Shown in pieces: positions 11,436-22,235 of a DNA stretch of 64,000 nt. Position numbers and translations under genes: made by a program. Source of the stretch: Siphonodentalium dalli. Lineage: Eukaryota > Mollusca > Scaphopoda > Gadilida > Siphonodentaliidae. The notes beneath the pieces are model-generated. The model ran no database searches. It worked only from the letters and a program-made list of their open reading frames with translations, and was not told the origin of the DNA. Each line of letters opens with the position of its first letter. Positions within the stretch are counted from its first letter, which is position 1. The stretch is taken from positions 65,227,127 to 65,291,126 of the forward strand of contig CP136061.1 of assembly GCA_032622095.1 (NCBI GenBank), given 5' to 3'.

Positions 11436-11741
11436 TAACCCTTTCTTTACTGAATTACAGTAATGCCCTAAATAATCGACTCCTTAACCACAGATGAATT
11501 ATGGGTAATTTTTCAGGATTTAGTCGGAAATATGGCTTATAACAGTATTCATTGGGATGGTCTATTATTCATCTGAAAGGTTGTTCAAAAAATTTGAGCA
11601 GATGACAAACTGATGATACAAGTGCTGAAGAATTTCTCTTTATTGGTGTTTATTGAGATTTTGGCCATTTGTAGAACTTACTATCTGAACATTTCAAAAG
11701 GGAACTACTCGTCGATGAGTGTTCAGTAAAGAATGGGTTAA
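11436..11741. mobile_element. T3-family TTAA element with a half-palindrome inside
   Basis: The left end TAACCCTTTCTTTACT, then GGATGGTCTATTATTCATCT, CTTACTATCTGAACATTTC, CTACTCGTCGATGAGTGTTC and the right end GGGTTAA match T3. The stretch between the left end and TTATAAC is replaced by half a TA palindrome (11456-11540). Expected T3 sequence (GGATTCTCCCACTCAG) is missing at that point. Confidence 0.7.
11456..11540 (+). mobile_element. Half copy (left arm only) of the TA palindrome, copy 2
   Basis: The left arm runs from TACAGTAATGCCC to GGAAATATGGCTT and stops about 20 bases before the palindrome centre. The right arm is absent. Breakage or deletion at the hairpin is a simple explanation. 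Confidence 0.75.
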
Positions 11742-12204
11742 AAATCTTCATCTTTCTTTTGAGCACCAGACACATGGAGCAGAATAAAAATCAAGGTAAT
11801 TTCTTGTCTTTTGATATAGATGAACCGCTGGACTATATATTTTGAGTGCATTCGAATGCTTTTTAAATTTGTTACATCATAAACAAATTTTCCAATTTTT
11901 AAGTTATGAACATTAGGTGCAGCTTTAAAGTGTCAATGAATCTATATAAATTGAACATAGCATGGAAATATATTGGCAGTTGAAAATATTGAAACACATT
12001 CGATATTTGTTTAAATTTTAAATCCTGACAAATGAATAAATAAGAATATAATAATTACTTATAAGTACAGGTACCACAGTTCAGGGGTAGGGGACACAAT
12101 TCCAGAAAAAAAACTTATTTTTCGGTCAGATGTATTGGCATAAATGCTGAAAAGATCTATTTGTGGTAATTATATAGCTATTATAAAGCACTTTCCACAT
12201 CCAA
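11742..12204. other. Unassigned non-coding DNA
   Basis: No gene or repeat family is recognised. The 3' part may be the worn left end of the adjoining pearl-like element. Confidence 0.4.
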
Positions 12205-12653
12205 GCTCAAATGAACAAAATGATTGAACACTCAATTGATTGCCATCAGAATAGTGAACATCCATACCAAATTTCATTGATATCTGTCAACCGGTGGTGG
12301 AGATACAGACAAAAAAAACAACACTTCCGAATCTACAAAGATGAATAACTCTAGAATGGAAAACTGAACAAAAAATATGATTGAACACTCAATAAAACGA
12401 TTGAAAACTCAATTGATTGCACTCATAAAAATTTCATTGAGATATGTCAACTGGTGGTGGAGATATCTGCTTGGACGGACCTGAAAAAACGATTGAACAC
12501 TACGTTGAATGTCCTCATAGTAGTGAAGATCAAGTACCAAATTTCATTCAGATCCGACAACTGGTGTTTGAGATATCTGGACGGCCAGATGGACAGACGG
12601 ACAGACAAGGCCAATCCAGTATACCCCCCATTCTCTTCTAGAGTGGGGGTATA
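12205..12653 (+). mobile_element. Pearl-like element P2, decayed cores
   Basis: Three diverged core units each contain GATTGAACACT, ACCAAATTTCATT-type text and CAACTGGTGGTGGAGATAT-type text. They are followed by a GGACAGACGGACAGAC microsatellite (about 12576-12606) and a right end TATACCCCCCATTCTC...GAGTGGGGGTATA that folds on itself. The left boundary is not clear. Confidence 0.65.
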
Positions 12654-13529
12654 ATTGAGCTACTGGAATGGATATACTTTACTCTTATGACAATAAAACA
12701 ATGTTGTGTTATCTGATATATGAGCTATTTCTTGCCATCCTATGAAGAATAAAAGGACACTTTGTACCTCCCCCCTCCACCCCAGTGGGGAGGGCAGGAT
12801 GGGCAGTAGTCCCCCATCTGCTGCGCAGCAACCCTGAATACCAATTGGAGTGAATGAATGCAGATGGTTAACAGTATTCTGCTAAGAAACACCCAGCAAC
12901 ACACAGATTCATCAGAGCTGTCAACACTTCAAGGTTCTCATAGGACCCATTGTGTTGATTTCCTGAATTCATCTTATCGGACAAAATGACCGCCAGTAAA
13001 TTGTGTAACACATCGGTCATCTAGACCCGTCTGACTGTCCGTATCAGAGGACCGTCTGTCTGTCATGGGAAGAAGATGATTGGGTTATATTGATTTGCCA
13101 AAGTCTCCTTCACAGCTCCAGGAGACAATCGTAGTGAGTCATGCTGTCTTAAGCCACTTATAAGGTGCAAAATTGAATATCCAAGTTACAAATTGGCAAT
13201 AAAAGGAAGCATTAATACTAGCTTTTGGCACATTAGCCATTTCACACCAACAAACCAAAAATGCCATCACATATAGCCTCAGAAATAATAACCCTCCAAG
13301 AAAATTACCTTTGAAGAAAAACAGTGAATTGACACTCTGGGACTGAATAGAGTTTTTCGAAGCCCATGAAATGGTGTTTAAGTAGTTGTGAATTGGTCCG
13401 TTATTCAATCATGTTCCAGATAACATAATCCAGGGATGCAGAATGTATTATATACTTTGTTAATTAGTTTAAATATAACAAGATATTAGACATTCATATC
13501 CTGTAAAGCAGTTTACTGATATTAAAGAT
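12654..13529. other. Unassigned non-coding DNA
   Basis: A G/C-rich small hairpin lies at about 12765-12800 (CCTCCACCCCAGTGGGGAGG). Otherwise there is nothing I can assign. Confidence 0.45.
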
Positions 13530-13834
13530 TTAAAGTGATATGAAACACTCTGCTGATCAAATGGGACTATACAGCATAAAGGAGTTATTTTCATAAATTT
13601 TGTATCCAAATTGGAAGCACACACTTCATTGTTATAAATCAATTATATGCAGCGACTCTCATTGGAGAAATCATTGCCGCTTGTCCTGAATAAATGTTTA
13701 CAATTGTGCAAAAGTCCAAACACTGCATGTTCAGTTATATTAGTTGAATGTTATATTCTGTCAGTTGGACAAAGTGTCTGGGTACCCATGCTATCAGTTT
13801 GTTTCACTGAAATAAGTACATAACATGTATTTAA
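13530..13834 (+). repeat. R-family interspersed repeat, copy 1
   Basis: It begins TTTAAAGTGATATGAAACAC and ends GTTTCACTGAAATAAG...ATGTATTTAA. The centre holds the family motif around GAATGTTATATTC and CAGTTGG. It aligns by eye to copies at 17.9, 37.4 (reverse), 38.5 and 60.3 kb (reverse). Both family ends start TTAAAG, so TTAA targeting is possible. Confidence 0.6.
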
Positions 13835-13926
13835 GAGACAACAAAGTAACTAAATACCATACCTGGGTCAGTACTATAAACGTTCTACACATGTAAATTA
13901 AAGTTAAAAGAAATGCGAGTACCATA

Positions 13927-15174
13927 CAGGTAGGGTCCTGCGAATTGGAGATTTTGATCGAATCGAATATCGAATCGAATCGACGAAATCGAACCGAATC
14001 GAATCATAACTGTGTGTCGTATTCTCAATTAGGCATGTTTTGTCAACGATTAGATTATCTGTGAAATGTTCTATGAACTTCCATGAAGTACCATCATATT
14101 AACTTATGTGGCGATCAACCGTCGTTCGCGATACTATTAACTTCAATGGACAATAGTCGAGAATAAACAGATTAAAACGTCCATGCGGCCGTCACGACAA
14201 TTAATATATAACCACTAAACCGATTATCGGAACTAAAATCACGCTAAATTTGTAGAGTTTGCATAATCACACGTGTAAGTTCCTGCACTGCCTGCAGCTT
14301 TGTCATGTTTAAAATAAACATGAATAACGGACGACATATTGTCAAGACTTAGTGTCAAGGAACACTCCGAAACTGAAAGTCATCTTCAAAAGAAAACACC
14401 ACACAAATGCACTTTTCGACGCCGGGAACACGCGTTGTTTACATTCTCAGGTATATTACATATAACGCGGAATCTGAGACGGATAGTCGGCGGATAACGC
14501 CAGCGATTGCTCAGTCTCATCATACTCTCATGGCTATTATAATTTATGCGCATCGTCGGTCCATCGGCAATCTCCAAGCTTTTGGCTACCATGTTCAAAG
14601 CTAGAATTCAGACCTATTTAGTCATCCTATAGTGGCTAATTACTGGCTATACTAAATTAATAGCATGCGAACATTTGCGATGTACAATAAGAATTATAAG
14701 GTGCATATAATCATATTTTTTCGGGAATTAAATGGCACAGAAACAGCTAAGATCGACATGTATATTCGAAATTTCGAGTTGGAATTTTCGACTCAAATTT
14801 GAGTTTCGAATCGAATCTCGAATCAAATTTCGAATATTCGCAGGACCCTACATACAGGGACCAGCCGAGAAGGCAATTTGTGAGATGTCATCTCCCTAAA
14901 ATGTGTCACTTCTCCCTATTCTGGACACAGTGAGAAGTGATTTCTTTCTCATATACCAGTATGCATATGTCCCAACAGCATACTTAAAAGCATATTTTTA
15001 ATGATTGTAATGGGGTTCTTTCTCACTATAATGGTTTTATATATGGGCTCTTATTAGATCATAGAAGGGTGATATTGGGGTGTAAATTTGAACTTCAGGC
15101 ATTGTTACTTCTCAGTGATAACCAAACAAGGAGAAGTGACTTCTCTCAATTTGAAACTTCTTGGCTGGTCCCTG
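13927..15174. mobile_element. hAT-like N element copy 1, split by the 920-bp hAT insertion
   Basis: The first four bases (CAGG, 13927-13930) lie left of the inserted element and the rest lies at 14859-15174. The ends are CAGGGACCAGCC and its inverse GGCTGGTCCCTG. A perfect 8-bp duplication GTACCATA lies at 13919-13926 and 15175-15182. The interior carries AAAATGTGTCACTTCTCCCT, GGAGAAGTGACTTCTCT and TATAATGGTTTTATATATGG. Unsplit length is about 320 bp. The second copy is at 35.1 kb. Confidence 0.85.
13931..14850. mobile_element. hAT-like non-autonomous element, 920 bp, perfect TSD
   Basis: The terminal inverted repeat TAGGGTCCTGCGAAT is present at both ends. The 8-bp target duplication CATACAGG is exact (13923-13930 and 14851-14858). 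The subterminal regions are dense in TCGAATCGAA-type pentamers, on the left at 13955-14005 and on the right at 14766-14840, a typical place for transposase-binding repeats. Two overlapping frames in the interior (14386-14604) show no known domain. It inserted four bases inside the left end of the older N element. Confidence 0.9.
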
Positions 15175-15182
15175 GTACCATA

Positions 15183-16718
15183 AAAGTTAATTAATGGTTC
15201 GTAAGCGTATGATCTTTTTATTGATGTTGCGCGAAGATAAACAATATTAATAAAAATCCCATCAAATAATTGCTGGTTATTTAGTACACGAATAATACTG
15301 ACCCCTGGTTCAAAAACTCTGTTAATAATTTTTTCAGGTACATATCAAACAGTCAGGAACCTATGTCATAATTTTCTCGAAAATGGCTGCAAGATATCAG
15401 GCCTGGCAATTTCAACATTCATTTTTTTTCATATTTTCCAACGATATCAGCATGCTATTATGGTAATATTAAGACTAGTGAGCTGTCCCAACAACTCATC
15501 TCGGATACTACAAAAAATGGTTATCGAACAAATTTGTTTTTAATGAGATTTTGTCGTTAAAATTTCACAACCTGGAAAAATGGTGACCAAAGTAATTTCA
15601 ACGCAGTTATCTTCTTAACATGGGGACAGGATTCAAATAATACATGGCTCATTCATTATACAAGTGAAGAAAACAATGAATAATAAATAACTTCAATTTG
15701 GGATATATCTTGACGCCATTTTCAGGTTTATTATGACATAGTACCCGGCCCCGTATCAAATATGGCCATTGGATTACGAGGACTTTAGGATTGCACTTTA
15801 TAACAGTTTTGCATAAAGTATGTATTCACATAAGATTGCAGTTGAGATTTGAAACCTTGAACTTCATCAGTCAAGTAATATCAGGCAATACTTTCATCAT
15901 TGTGTGGTGGGAGATCGTGATCAATCGCAGAAGAACTATAGTCTGTTGATAAGCTCCTCATAACCCTGAGTGTGAATTGTTACACATGAGTAGCAAGTTT
16001 TAATTAATGCTTACTAAAGTAGGGCATGATTCATTTCGCATTGACAACTATTAACAAAATCGCTGTGTTATGTTGCACAGAGTTCGTTAAGAAATAGAAC
16101 ATAACTGTCTGAGAGAAATATAGATAAAGTGAAATATAGTCTGTTATGCCTTACAGGCAAAGTTAGAAGTTTTTCAATCTAAACCTCCCCACTATCACAA
16201 CAATATCTTCTTAGATCTAATAAATCCTTCAGGATATAAATGGAATTTCTTGACTGGTGACCAAGTTAGTTTTATCTGATATATGATTGATCACGATTTC
16301 CAATTTCCATCACAGCAAGCTTTTCTAATCCACTGGTTAACAGCATTCTTGCAGAATATGTCATATGTGTACTGGCGGAGTTATACGGTTGGCACATATA
16401 TTGATTAGTTTGTTGTCCTGGGATAAAACATAAAATCTGATGCAGTATTGATTTAGTGTACACCGATCCATGAAGTACACTTTGGGAGTGAGGTGACCTC
16501 ACTCACGGTCCCACAGCTGTTACCCCACATCAAATAAATGTCATAAAACGTGTATCAGGCCATCAGGCACTCAAGCTGTTACAAACCTACAATAAATGTG
16601 AACAAACTGGCAAGGGATTACTATACATCGAATTCCATCTATCAAGGATGTGATGATAGGGGGGTTCAGGGGAGGGGTACTTTTGGTCAAAATTTTGAAC
16701 CAAAATGACCATCAGTGG
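15183..16718. other. Unassigned non-coding DNA
   Basis: About 1.5 kb without a recognised gene or repeat. The frame at 16272-16502 has no signature. Confidence 0.45.
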
Positions 16719-17093
16719 GAAATTCCAACCATACTATAAAGGCTGAAGGGGTCACTCTCACCAAAAAAAGTGCTGAAGGGTACACAGGTTTTTGAAAATG
16801 TGCTGAAGGGTACACAGGGTTTGTGATTGGCACTAACACAGTTAATTCAACTGTGTTTCTGAAAGTCTGGCGTCCATCATCAGTTTGTTTTCAGTTCATT
16901 TTAATTTTAACGTAAAATGTTTTTCTCTTACTGAAATCATGGCATACACGAAAACTAAATGTCATTTAGAATGGAATTTTCAAACCTGTGTACCCTTCAG
17001 CACTTTTTCAAAAACCTGTGTACCCTTCAGCACTTTTTTCGGAGAGAGTGACCCCTTCAGCCATACTAAGGGCGTGTCAGGTTGGAAAATTTC
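16719..17093. mobile_element. Inverted-repeat element with duplicated GTGCTGAAGGGTACACAGG motif
   Basis: The left arm (16719-16822) has GAAATTCCAACC, GGCTGAAGGGGTCACTCTC and two copies of GTGCTGAAGGGTACACAGG. The right arm (about 16983-17093) has the inverse in order, also with two copies. The spacer is about 160 bases. The arms match closely. The short plus frames across the right arm (16885-17200) follow the repeat and are not genes. No target duplication was established. Confidence 0.7.
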
Positions 17094-17935
17094 AAAAGTT
17101 TGAAAGCTTGAGATACCAGTTGGAAAATCCAACCCAGATGGAATTTCCTGGATTCGGGAAGTTTTGCGTCGCTGGCGACATCATCTGTAAAGAGTACTAA
17201 AGACCTTACTAATATTTACTAGTGGTAGCAATTTTGACTGGGTAAAAAAAAACTTCCGGAAAAACTTGATAATCAAACTGCTCATTTGTATGAACCACAC
17301 AGAGACATCCAATCAGTGCTGCCAATCACTCGTCCACTCTTCAACACTCCAGAGACACGGCACATATGTCCAAGACATCAATAGGACATCCCAATAATAA
17401 CTCATTAGTGAGTCATAGACGAGACTTATTATGTTAGGACTGTGACCTGATGGGACTGTGACCGGCTGGTCACATACACCATATTAACACTGGGGTATAA
17501 GTGCTAAAACACAGAAAAACACCTGGAAATTTGTCCAAATTTAGGAATTAAGAATATTTAGAGTTTTAGTTTAAAAACAACCACATTTATTTACATTCAT
17601 CAAAATTAGAATGATAATTTAAGTTATTCAATGAGCACTAAACTCTAGTTCTAATTAGAAACAGTTCTTTTAAACATAACGGCAATGTTATCAAATGAAC
17701 AAGGTCAAACGGGAAAATAGATGTCAGGATATGGGGGGGGGGGGGGTTGTGGTGGTGATGGTGTCCAAATACACCCTATGGACTAGTCACAATCATATTT
17801 GTGTAACTAATGGAAAATTTCAGGAAGAATTTATTGTACACCTCCTCCTCATATTGTAAGAAATTTCTTGGGGGAGGGGAGGGCTTGTGAATCTAAAATT
17901 CCACCAGCACACTCCAGACTATATTTTGCTTGGAC
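17094..17935. other. Unassigned DNA with a G15 run
   Basis: The run of G lies at about 17732-17746. The surrounding phrase (AAATAGATGTCAGG...GGTGTCC) recurs loosely at about 58.69-58.72 kb. No gene is seen. Confidence 0.45.
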
Positions 17936-18299
17936 ATTAAAGTGATGTGAAACACTCAAATAGAAATGGAGTATAATCTTGCTCAAAGTAGTTATTTTTA
18001 CACATAGTATATACAAATTAACAACACACGCCGTCATTCTTATATATTCATTAAATTCAGTGACTCTCGATGGCGAAATAATTTTCGTTAGTTTATTGAT
18101 GACAGTCGCGTCCCGAATCGAGATGTAAATTAATACAATTGATCGTATTTCAGACGAATTTTTCTATGGCGTGGTATGGTCGATTTGCTTGAGATTTTCG
18201 GCGATGTTAGTGGAATGCTACATTCCTCTAGTTGGCATTGCACCTTATTACTAACTTATTAGTTTCACGCACCCGAACAAGCCCATAATATGTCTTTAA
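17936..18299 (+). repeat. R-family interspersed repeat, copy 2
   Basis: The full-length form begins ATTAAAGTGATGTGAAACAC and ends CATAATATGTCTTTAA. It contains GACTCTCGATGGCGAAATAA, the short hairpin GGAATGCTACATTCC and TCACGCACCCGAACAAGC. It matches R copy 5 in reverse orientation along its whole length. Confidence 0.7.
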
Positions 18300-18439
18300 A
18301 ATATCAGAACAAACTGAACCTTATGTTCCCATGTGTAATTTATAACTGTTCTTGTATTTCAGACCTTTCAGACTTTGTATTGTTGAAAAATAGTCAGGAT
18401 TAGGGGACAACACTCCCAGTTTACAGTCTTAAGATTTAG

Positions 18440-18945
18440 AGCACTGCTTTATTCAACAGGTAGCTCACATCATGAATCTCTACTCCAATAGATATAATTT
18501 TCCACCCATTCATAAACCTGGCAACTTTTTTATGTCAGCATCGGTTCTGACAGGGAACTTTCATAACAATGAAAAAACATCGCAGGGAATATATATTTCT
18601 TCATTAATACCTGTTCCTTATTAAATGGATTTCACAGAATGGGATAGTCCCAGCTCGAGATTGATTACCCAGGGACATTCAATGATTGTATTAAGCGACT
18701 CAAAGCAAAATAGCCTCACAAAAGTCACCTAAATTATACAATCTCAACATGGGACCTTCACCTACTGTGAAATTCATCATTAAGGAACAGGTATTAACTA
18801 AGAAATATATATTGCCCACATTGTTTTTTCAATGTTATAAAGTTCCCAGAACATCAAAAAATAAACTGGTGGAGTATGATCTCTACGGGTGTAGTCAGAA
18901 TAGATATTCATGGCATGATCTATTCAACAGGCAGCTGTCATGAAT
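18440..18945. mobile_element. Long inverted-repeat element Q, copy 1
   Basis: The left arm (18440-18622) contains TTATTCAACAGG, ATCATGAATCTCTACTC, GGGAACTTTCATAACAATG, ATATATATTTCTTC and AATACCTGTTCCTT. The right arm (18781-18945) contains the inverses in reverse order. The spacer is about 160 bases. The arms are clearly diverged. A second, pearl-split copy is at 46.7-47.5 kb. Confidence 0.65.
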
Positions 18946-20034
18946 CTCATGGTGTCCTGGGACTGTGATGCTATTTTCTCGGTCCCTATCACCATGACTC
19001 AGATCAGAAGCCTCTAATTTAATGATCGCTAATTGTCATCAAGGCTCATCAGTTCCTTCAGTGTTGCAGCAATTCCGTCAAATTATTGGAAAACTCCACG
19101 AAAATTTGTCAGCCAGCACCAGGCTATCAAGATGCCACACTGTCTTTACACACGGGATTTTGTTAACTCCAATAAAGACACAATAAACACGGGCTAAAAT
19201 CAATGACACCACAAAAGTGATGACAAATGTCAAGTTAAAATGTCTTCAACAGCCATGGGTTCTAAACCAATTGATAACGCATAGCATAACAAAATTAGCG
19301 GCACCAAATGCAAACTTTAAAGGTCGTTTGTTATCAATGTTCAAATGCATTCATCAGAGCTGATGTTATCATGAATTGCATAGTAAATTATTTTGCTTTA
19401 ATGCCATAGTGTAGTTGCAAATTTGTGTGCTTAGTTAGCATGATTTCAAATTTTGTTTTGTTCTATCTGATAATGTAGACCTACATAAAATGATTTCTGC
19501 ATTCATTATTGAGAATTGTAATTCAAGCGAATATTTGTCACTGAAGCACACATTCTGATTGGCTAAGAGCTGCTGGTTTTTGATTCACCAGCATCAGCTG
19601 CTGATCAGATGACAAATTTTGAATGTCACTAGGCTGCCAGGAGTTGTGTAATCGAGTCAAGCACAATGTTGTTTTCTATAGAAACGGTTAGAGGTTTAGA
19701 GGTGCACAAATTTGCTTGCGCCTGGAATTGAAAAGTACCACACAAAGAGTTGCGGGCTTCATGATCTTGGTCGAGTGGACTCAATAATTAACTAGTAAAA
19801 TGCAACACATAAGAGTTTGGTTAACAATGATCATCATAGCATCAAAGGTTATACAACAAAGTATTTTTGAATGGTCTGCCACGGTTGGTGAATATACTGT
19901 TCAATGTGTGTGAGTCACAGACAGTCAAAGCATCATTGATATTGCAAGGTCATCACTCACTACCTGTATAAGCACGTGGTGCTAATGCAAGTGCAAGATA
20001 GATTCCCAATCCAAGTCACAACAAGCAGTCGCAG
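18946..20034. other. Unassigned non-coding DNA
   Basis: No gene or repeat family is recognised. A local inverted pair around CAGCTGCTGGTTTTTGATTC at 19.57-19.6 kb is short and probably incidental. Confidence 0.4.
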
Positions 20035-20570
20035 ATGGCGGTATCCCCCACCGAATTGTGCAGCGGGGAAGTGCATTCTCAATAATGTTTGCGTTCTCAG
20101 TATGTGCTAAACAAGAGGTGGGATCTTGTCAAAAAGCCTGGCTTGCAAACTCATTTTAGGTACTGACATTTGTGGAAATTAGCCATGACATGGTCCATTT
20201 GCACACAAAAATAATAAGTCCAATAACTCTGCTGAAAATATCCGGCTGGAGCTGGTTTGCGAACTCGTTCTAGATACTGGTCAAGTGAACTCATATACCA
20301 AATATCTTTGAAACCCGTTGAGATTTGTGGAAATGAGCCCTGTGACGTCATCTATTTGCTATTTGGTAAATTAGACAAAAATAATAAACAAAGTCCAATA
20401 ACTCCGGTAAAAATAACTGGCCGGACCTGGCTTGCGAACTCATTCTAGGTAATGGTCAGGTGAATCCATATACCAAAATTCTATGAAATCCATTGAGATT
20501 TGTTCAAGTTATGACTCTTACAAATTCGGGACAGACAGACGGACTTCAATTTGGCGGGGGGATAATGAAA
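20035..20570 (+). mobile_element. Pearl-like element P3
   Basis: The left end reads GATGGCGGTATCCCCCACCG and the right end CAATTTGGCGGGGGGATAAT, approximately inverse. Between them are about two and a half core units with TGGCTTGCAAACTCATT, CATATACCAAAT, TTGAGATTTGTGG and AATAACTCCGGTAAAAAT. A short GACAGACAGACGG tract (about 20532-20545) precedes the right end. Confidence 0.7.
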
Positions 20571-20767
20571 GACACCAATCCGTACAAAACTGTATCAAGG
20601 AAATGGCACGGGTTACCGATTTACCATTATGACTTAACATTGAAAATGTGATCCCACTTGAGTTGGTGCTGTACAAAACTTTTTGGTGAAAAAACCAACC
20701 ATGGACATTTTTATTTTGTTCGAAGTTTTATTTGATTAAAACAGCACAAAACAATGTTACTTGAGTA

Positions 20768-21582
20768 ACATTTTGCATTTTGGAAGATTTTTTCATATAA
20801 TAAGTTCAACAAACGACAGAGCTAATTTTGTTGTTCAACAAACTGCATTTTTTGCTCGTTTTGTTGAAATGTTTACATGTACATGCATAAGATTATTTCC
20901 CGGTAGGTGAACCAATGCAAAATTGTGTGCCTGGATCCAAAATCAGGTGCACAATGAACTGCTCTTGCATTTTTCAAAATTGAAGGACTACAGTTAACAA
21001 CATGTTGTTCTGGCGCTGTTACAAGTAACCCCATGGAAAGGTACTAAGACATTTGATCATGGCAAAAAGAATATCTCGTTTCAAAGCATGTAATGTCGAT
21101 AAAAAGTGTTATTCGTCCAGTTTCTTTTAATTTTTTTGGTGGATTGAATTACAATGGAGATAAACGTACCCTGTTTCATTGGATAGTCGAGGATTCGAGT
21201 ATGAAAACAGTTTGTGCCGGCTCCACTAGTTCAGACTGTTTTCATGCTTGAATCCCTAACTACAATCCAACTCAAAAGAGTATGTTTATTTCCTAATGGA
21301 GTCATATTCCACAGGATAATATAAAGAGTATGTTTATCTCCTAATGGAGTCATATTCCACAGGATAATATAAAGAGTATGTTTATTTCCTAATGGAGTCA
21401 TATTCCACAGGATAATATAAAGAGTATGTTTATCTCCTAATGGAGTCATATTCCACAGGATAATATAAAGCCAAATAAACATTTCAACAAAACGAGCAAA
21501 AAATGCAGTTTGTTGAACAACAAAATTAGCTCTGTCGTTTGTTGAACTTATTATACGAAAAAATCTTCCAAAATGCAAAATG
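20768..21582. mobile_element. Inverted-repeat element with 107-bp arms
   Basis: The arm 20768-20874 recurs inverted at 21476-21582 with very few changes; landmarks are TTTTGCATTTTGGAAGATT, AGTTCAACAAACGACAGAGC and TTGCTCGTTTTGTTGAAAT. A second, weaker palindrome continues inside, centred near 21225 (GGATTCGAGTATGAAAACAG against its inverse). The right inner arm holds a 4-unit tandem array. No clear target duplication is seen. Confidence 0.8.
21278..21469 (-). repeat. 48-bp tandem repeat, four units
   Basis: Four units start at 21278, 21326, 21374 and 21422, differing almost only at one site: TTATTTCCT in units 1 and 3, TTATCTCCT in units 2 and 4. Because 48 is a multiple of 3, the minus frame 21231-21578 stays open and repeats a 16-residue block (WNMTPLG-N/D-KHTLYIIL). 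This is a by-product of the array, with no evidence of a gene. Confidence 0.9.
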
Positions 21583-21677
21583 TTTGTATAAATGATGCCA
21601 CTAAAATTAAAAGGTCAAACAGTTACATGCGCATCCTTAAATACCGATATGCTCTACAAATACTGAATTGAGCATTA

Positions 21678-21978
21678 TTAACCCTTTGGAGAGTAGAACA
21701 ACATATATGTTGTTTCAGGAACTGTTATTTTATGTAGACATATCTTCAATAAATCATCTGATTTATAAATGATTTGTATAGGAGTTATTTTGATTAATAT
21801 AATGTCCCAAATGTATAAGTGCAATCGATTATGATAACACACGTTTAAAAAATGCACATAAAACGAAATATTGGACCCTTTTGACCCAAACTTGTTAATA
21901 ATTATTTCTATGACGTTGACGTTAAATTTACTCATGACATCATGTATATGACGTTGCAGATACTCTCCAAAGGGTTAA
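21678..21978. mobile_element. TTAA element, family T4 (301 bp)
   Basis: The ends are TTAACCCTTTGGAGAGTA and its exact inverse TACTCTCCAAAGGGTTAA. An ACAACATATATGTTGT palindrome lies inside the left end. The right TTAA (21975-21978) is also the left TTAA of the next element. The minus frame 21678-21935 spans most of it but shows no transposase motif. Confidence 0.8.
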
Positions 21979-22235
21979 CCCTTTGAGTGCCCAGTCCGAT
22001 TTTTGTATCAACCCATATACCCTGTGCCAATGCATTCTCTTATATATGCGAGTCGACCATAGGTCGCCTCGCATATATAAGAGAATGCATTGGCCTAACA
22101 ATTTTTCATCATTTGTTATTATTTTTTACAATTTTTTACAATTTTAATAATTTTTTTAAAATCTAAAAAAAGGGCCGATTTTACAGACCGTAAATTATGG
22201 CCGATGAGATTGGCCCCTCGCACTGAAAGGGTTAA
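21975..22235. mobile_element. TTAA element, family T1 copy B (261 bp)
   Basis: The ends are TTAACCCTTTGAGTGCCCAG and CGCACTGAAAGGGTTAA. It has the same inner hairpin as copy A (AATGCATTCTCTTATATATG and its inverse) and the GGGCCGAT...TTACAGACCG right half. It is shorter than copy A by loss of the region between the hairpin and the right half. It directly abuts T4. Confidence 0.85.

Noticed and set aside
21231-21578. 115-codon minus frame with a 16-residue repeat
   Set aside because: The periodicity comes from the 48-bp array, and the frame continues into a transposon arm. There is no start context or conserved motif to support a protein.
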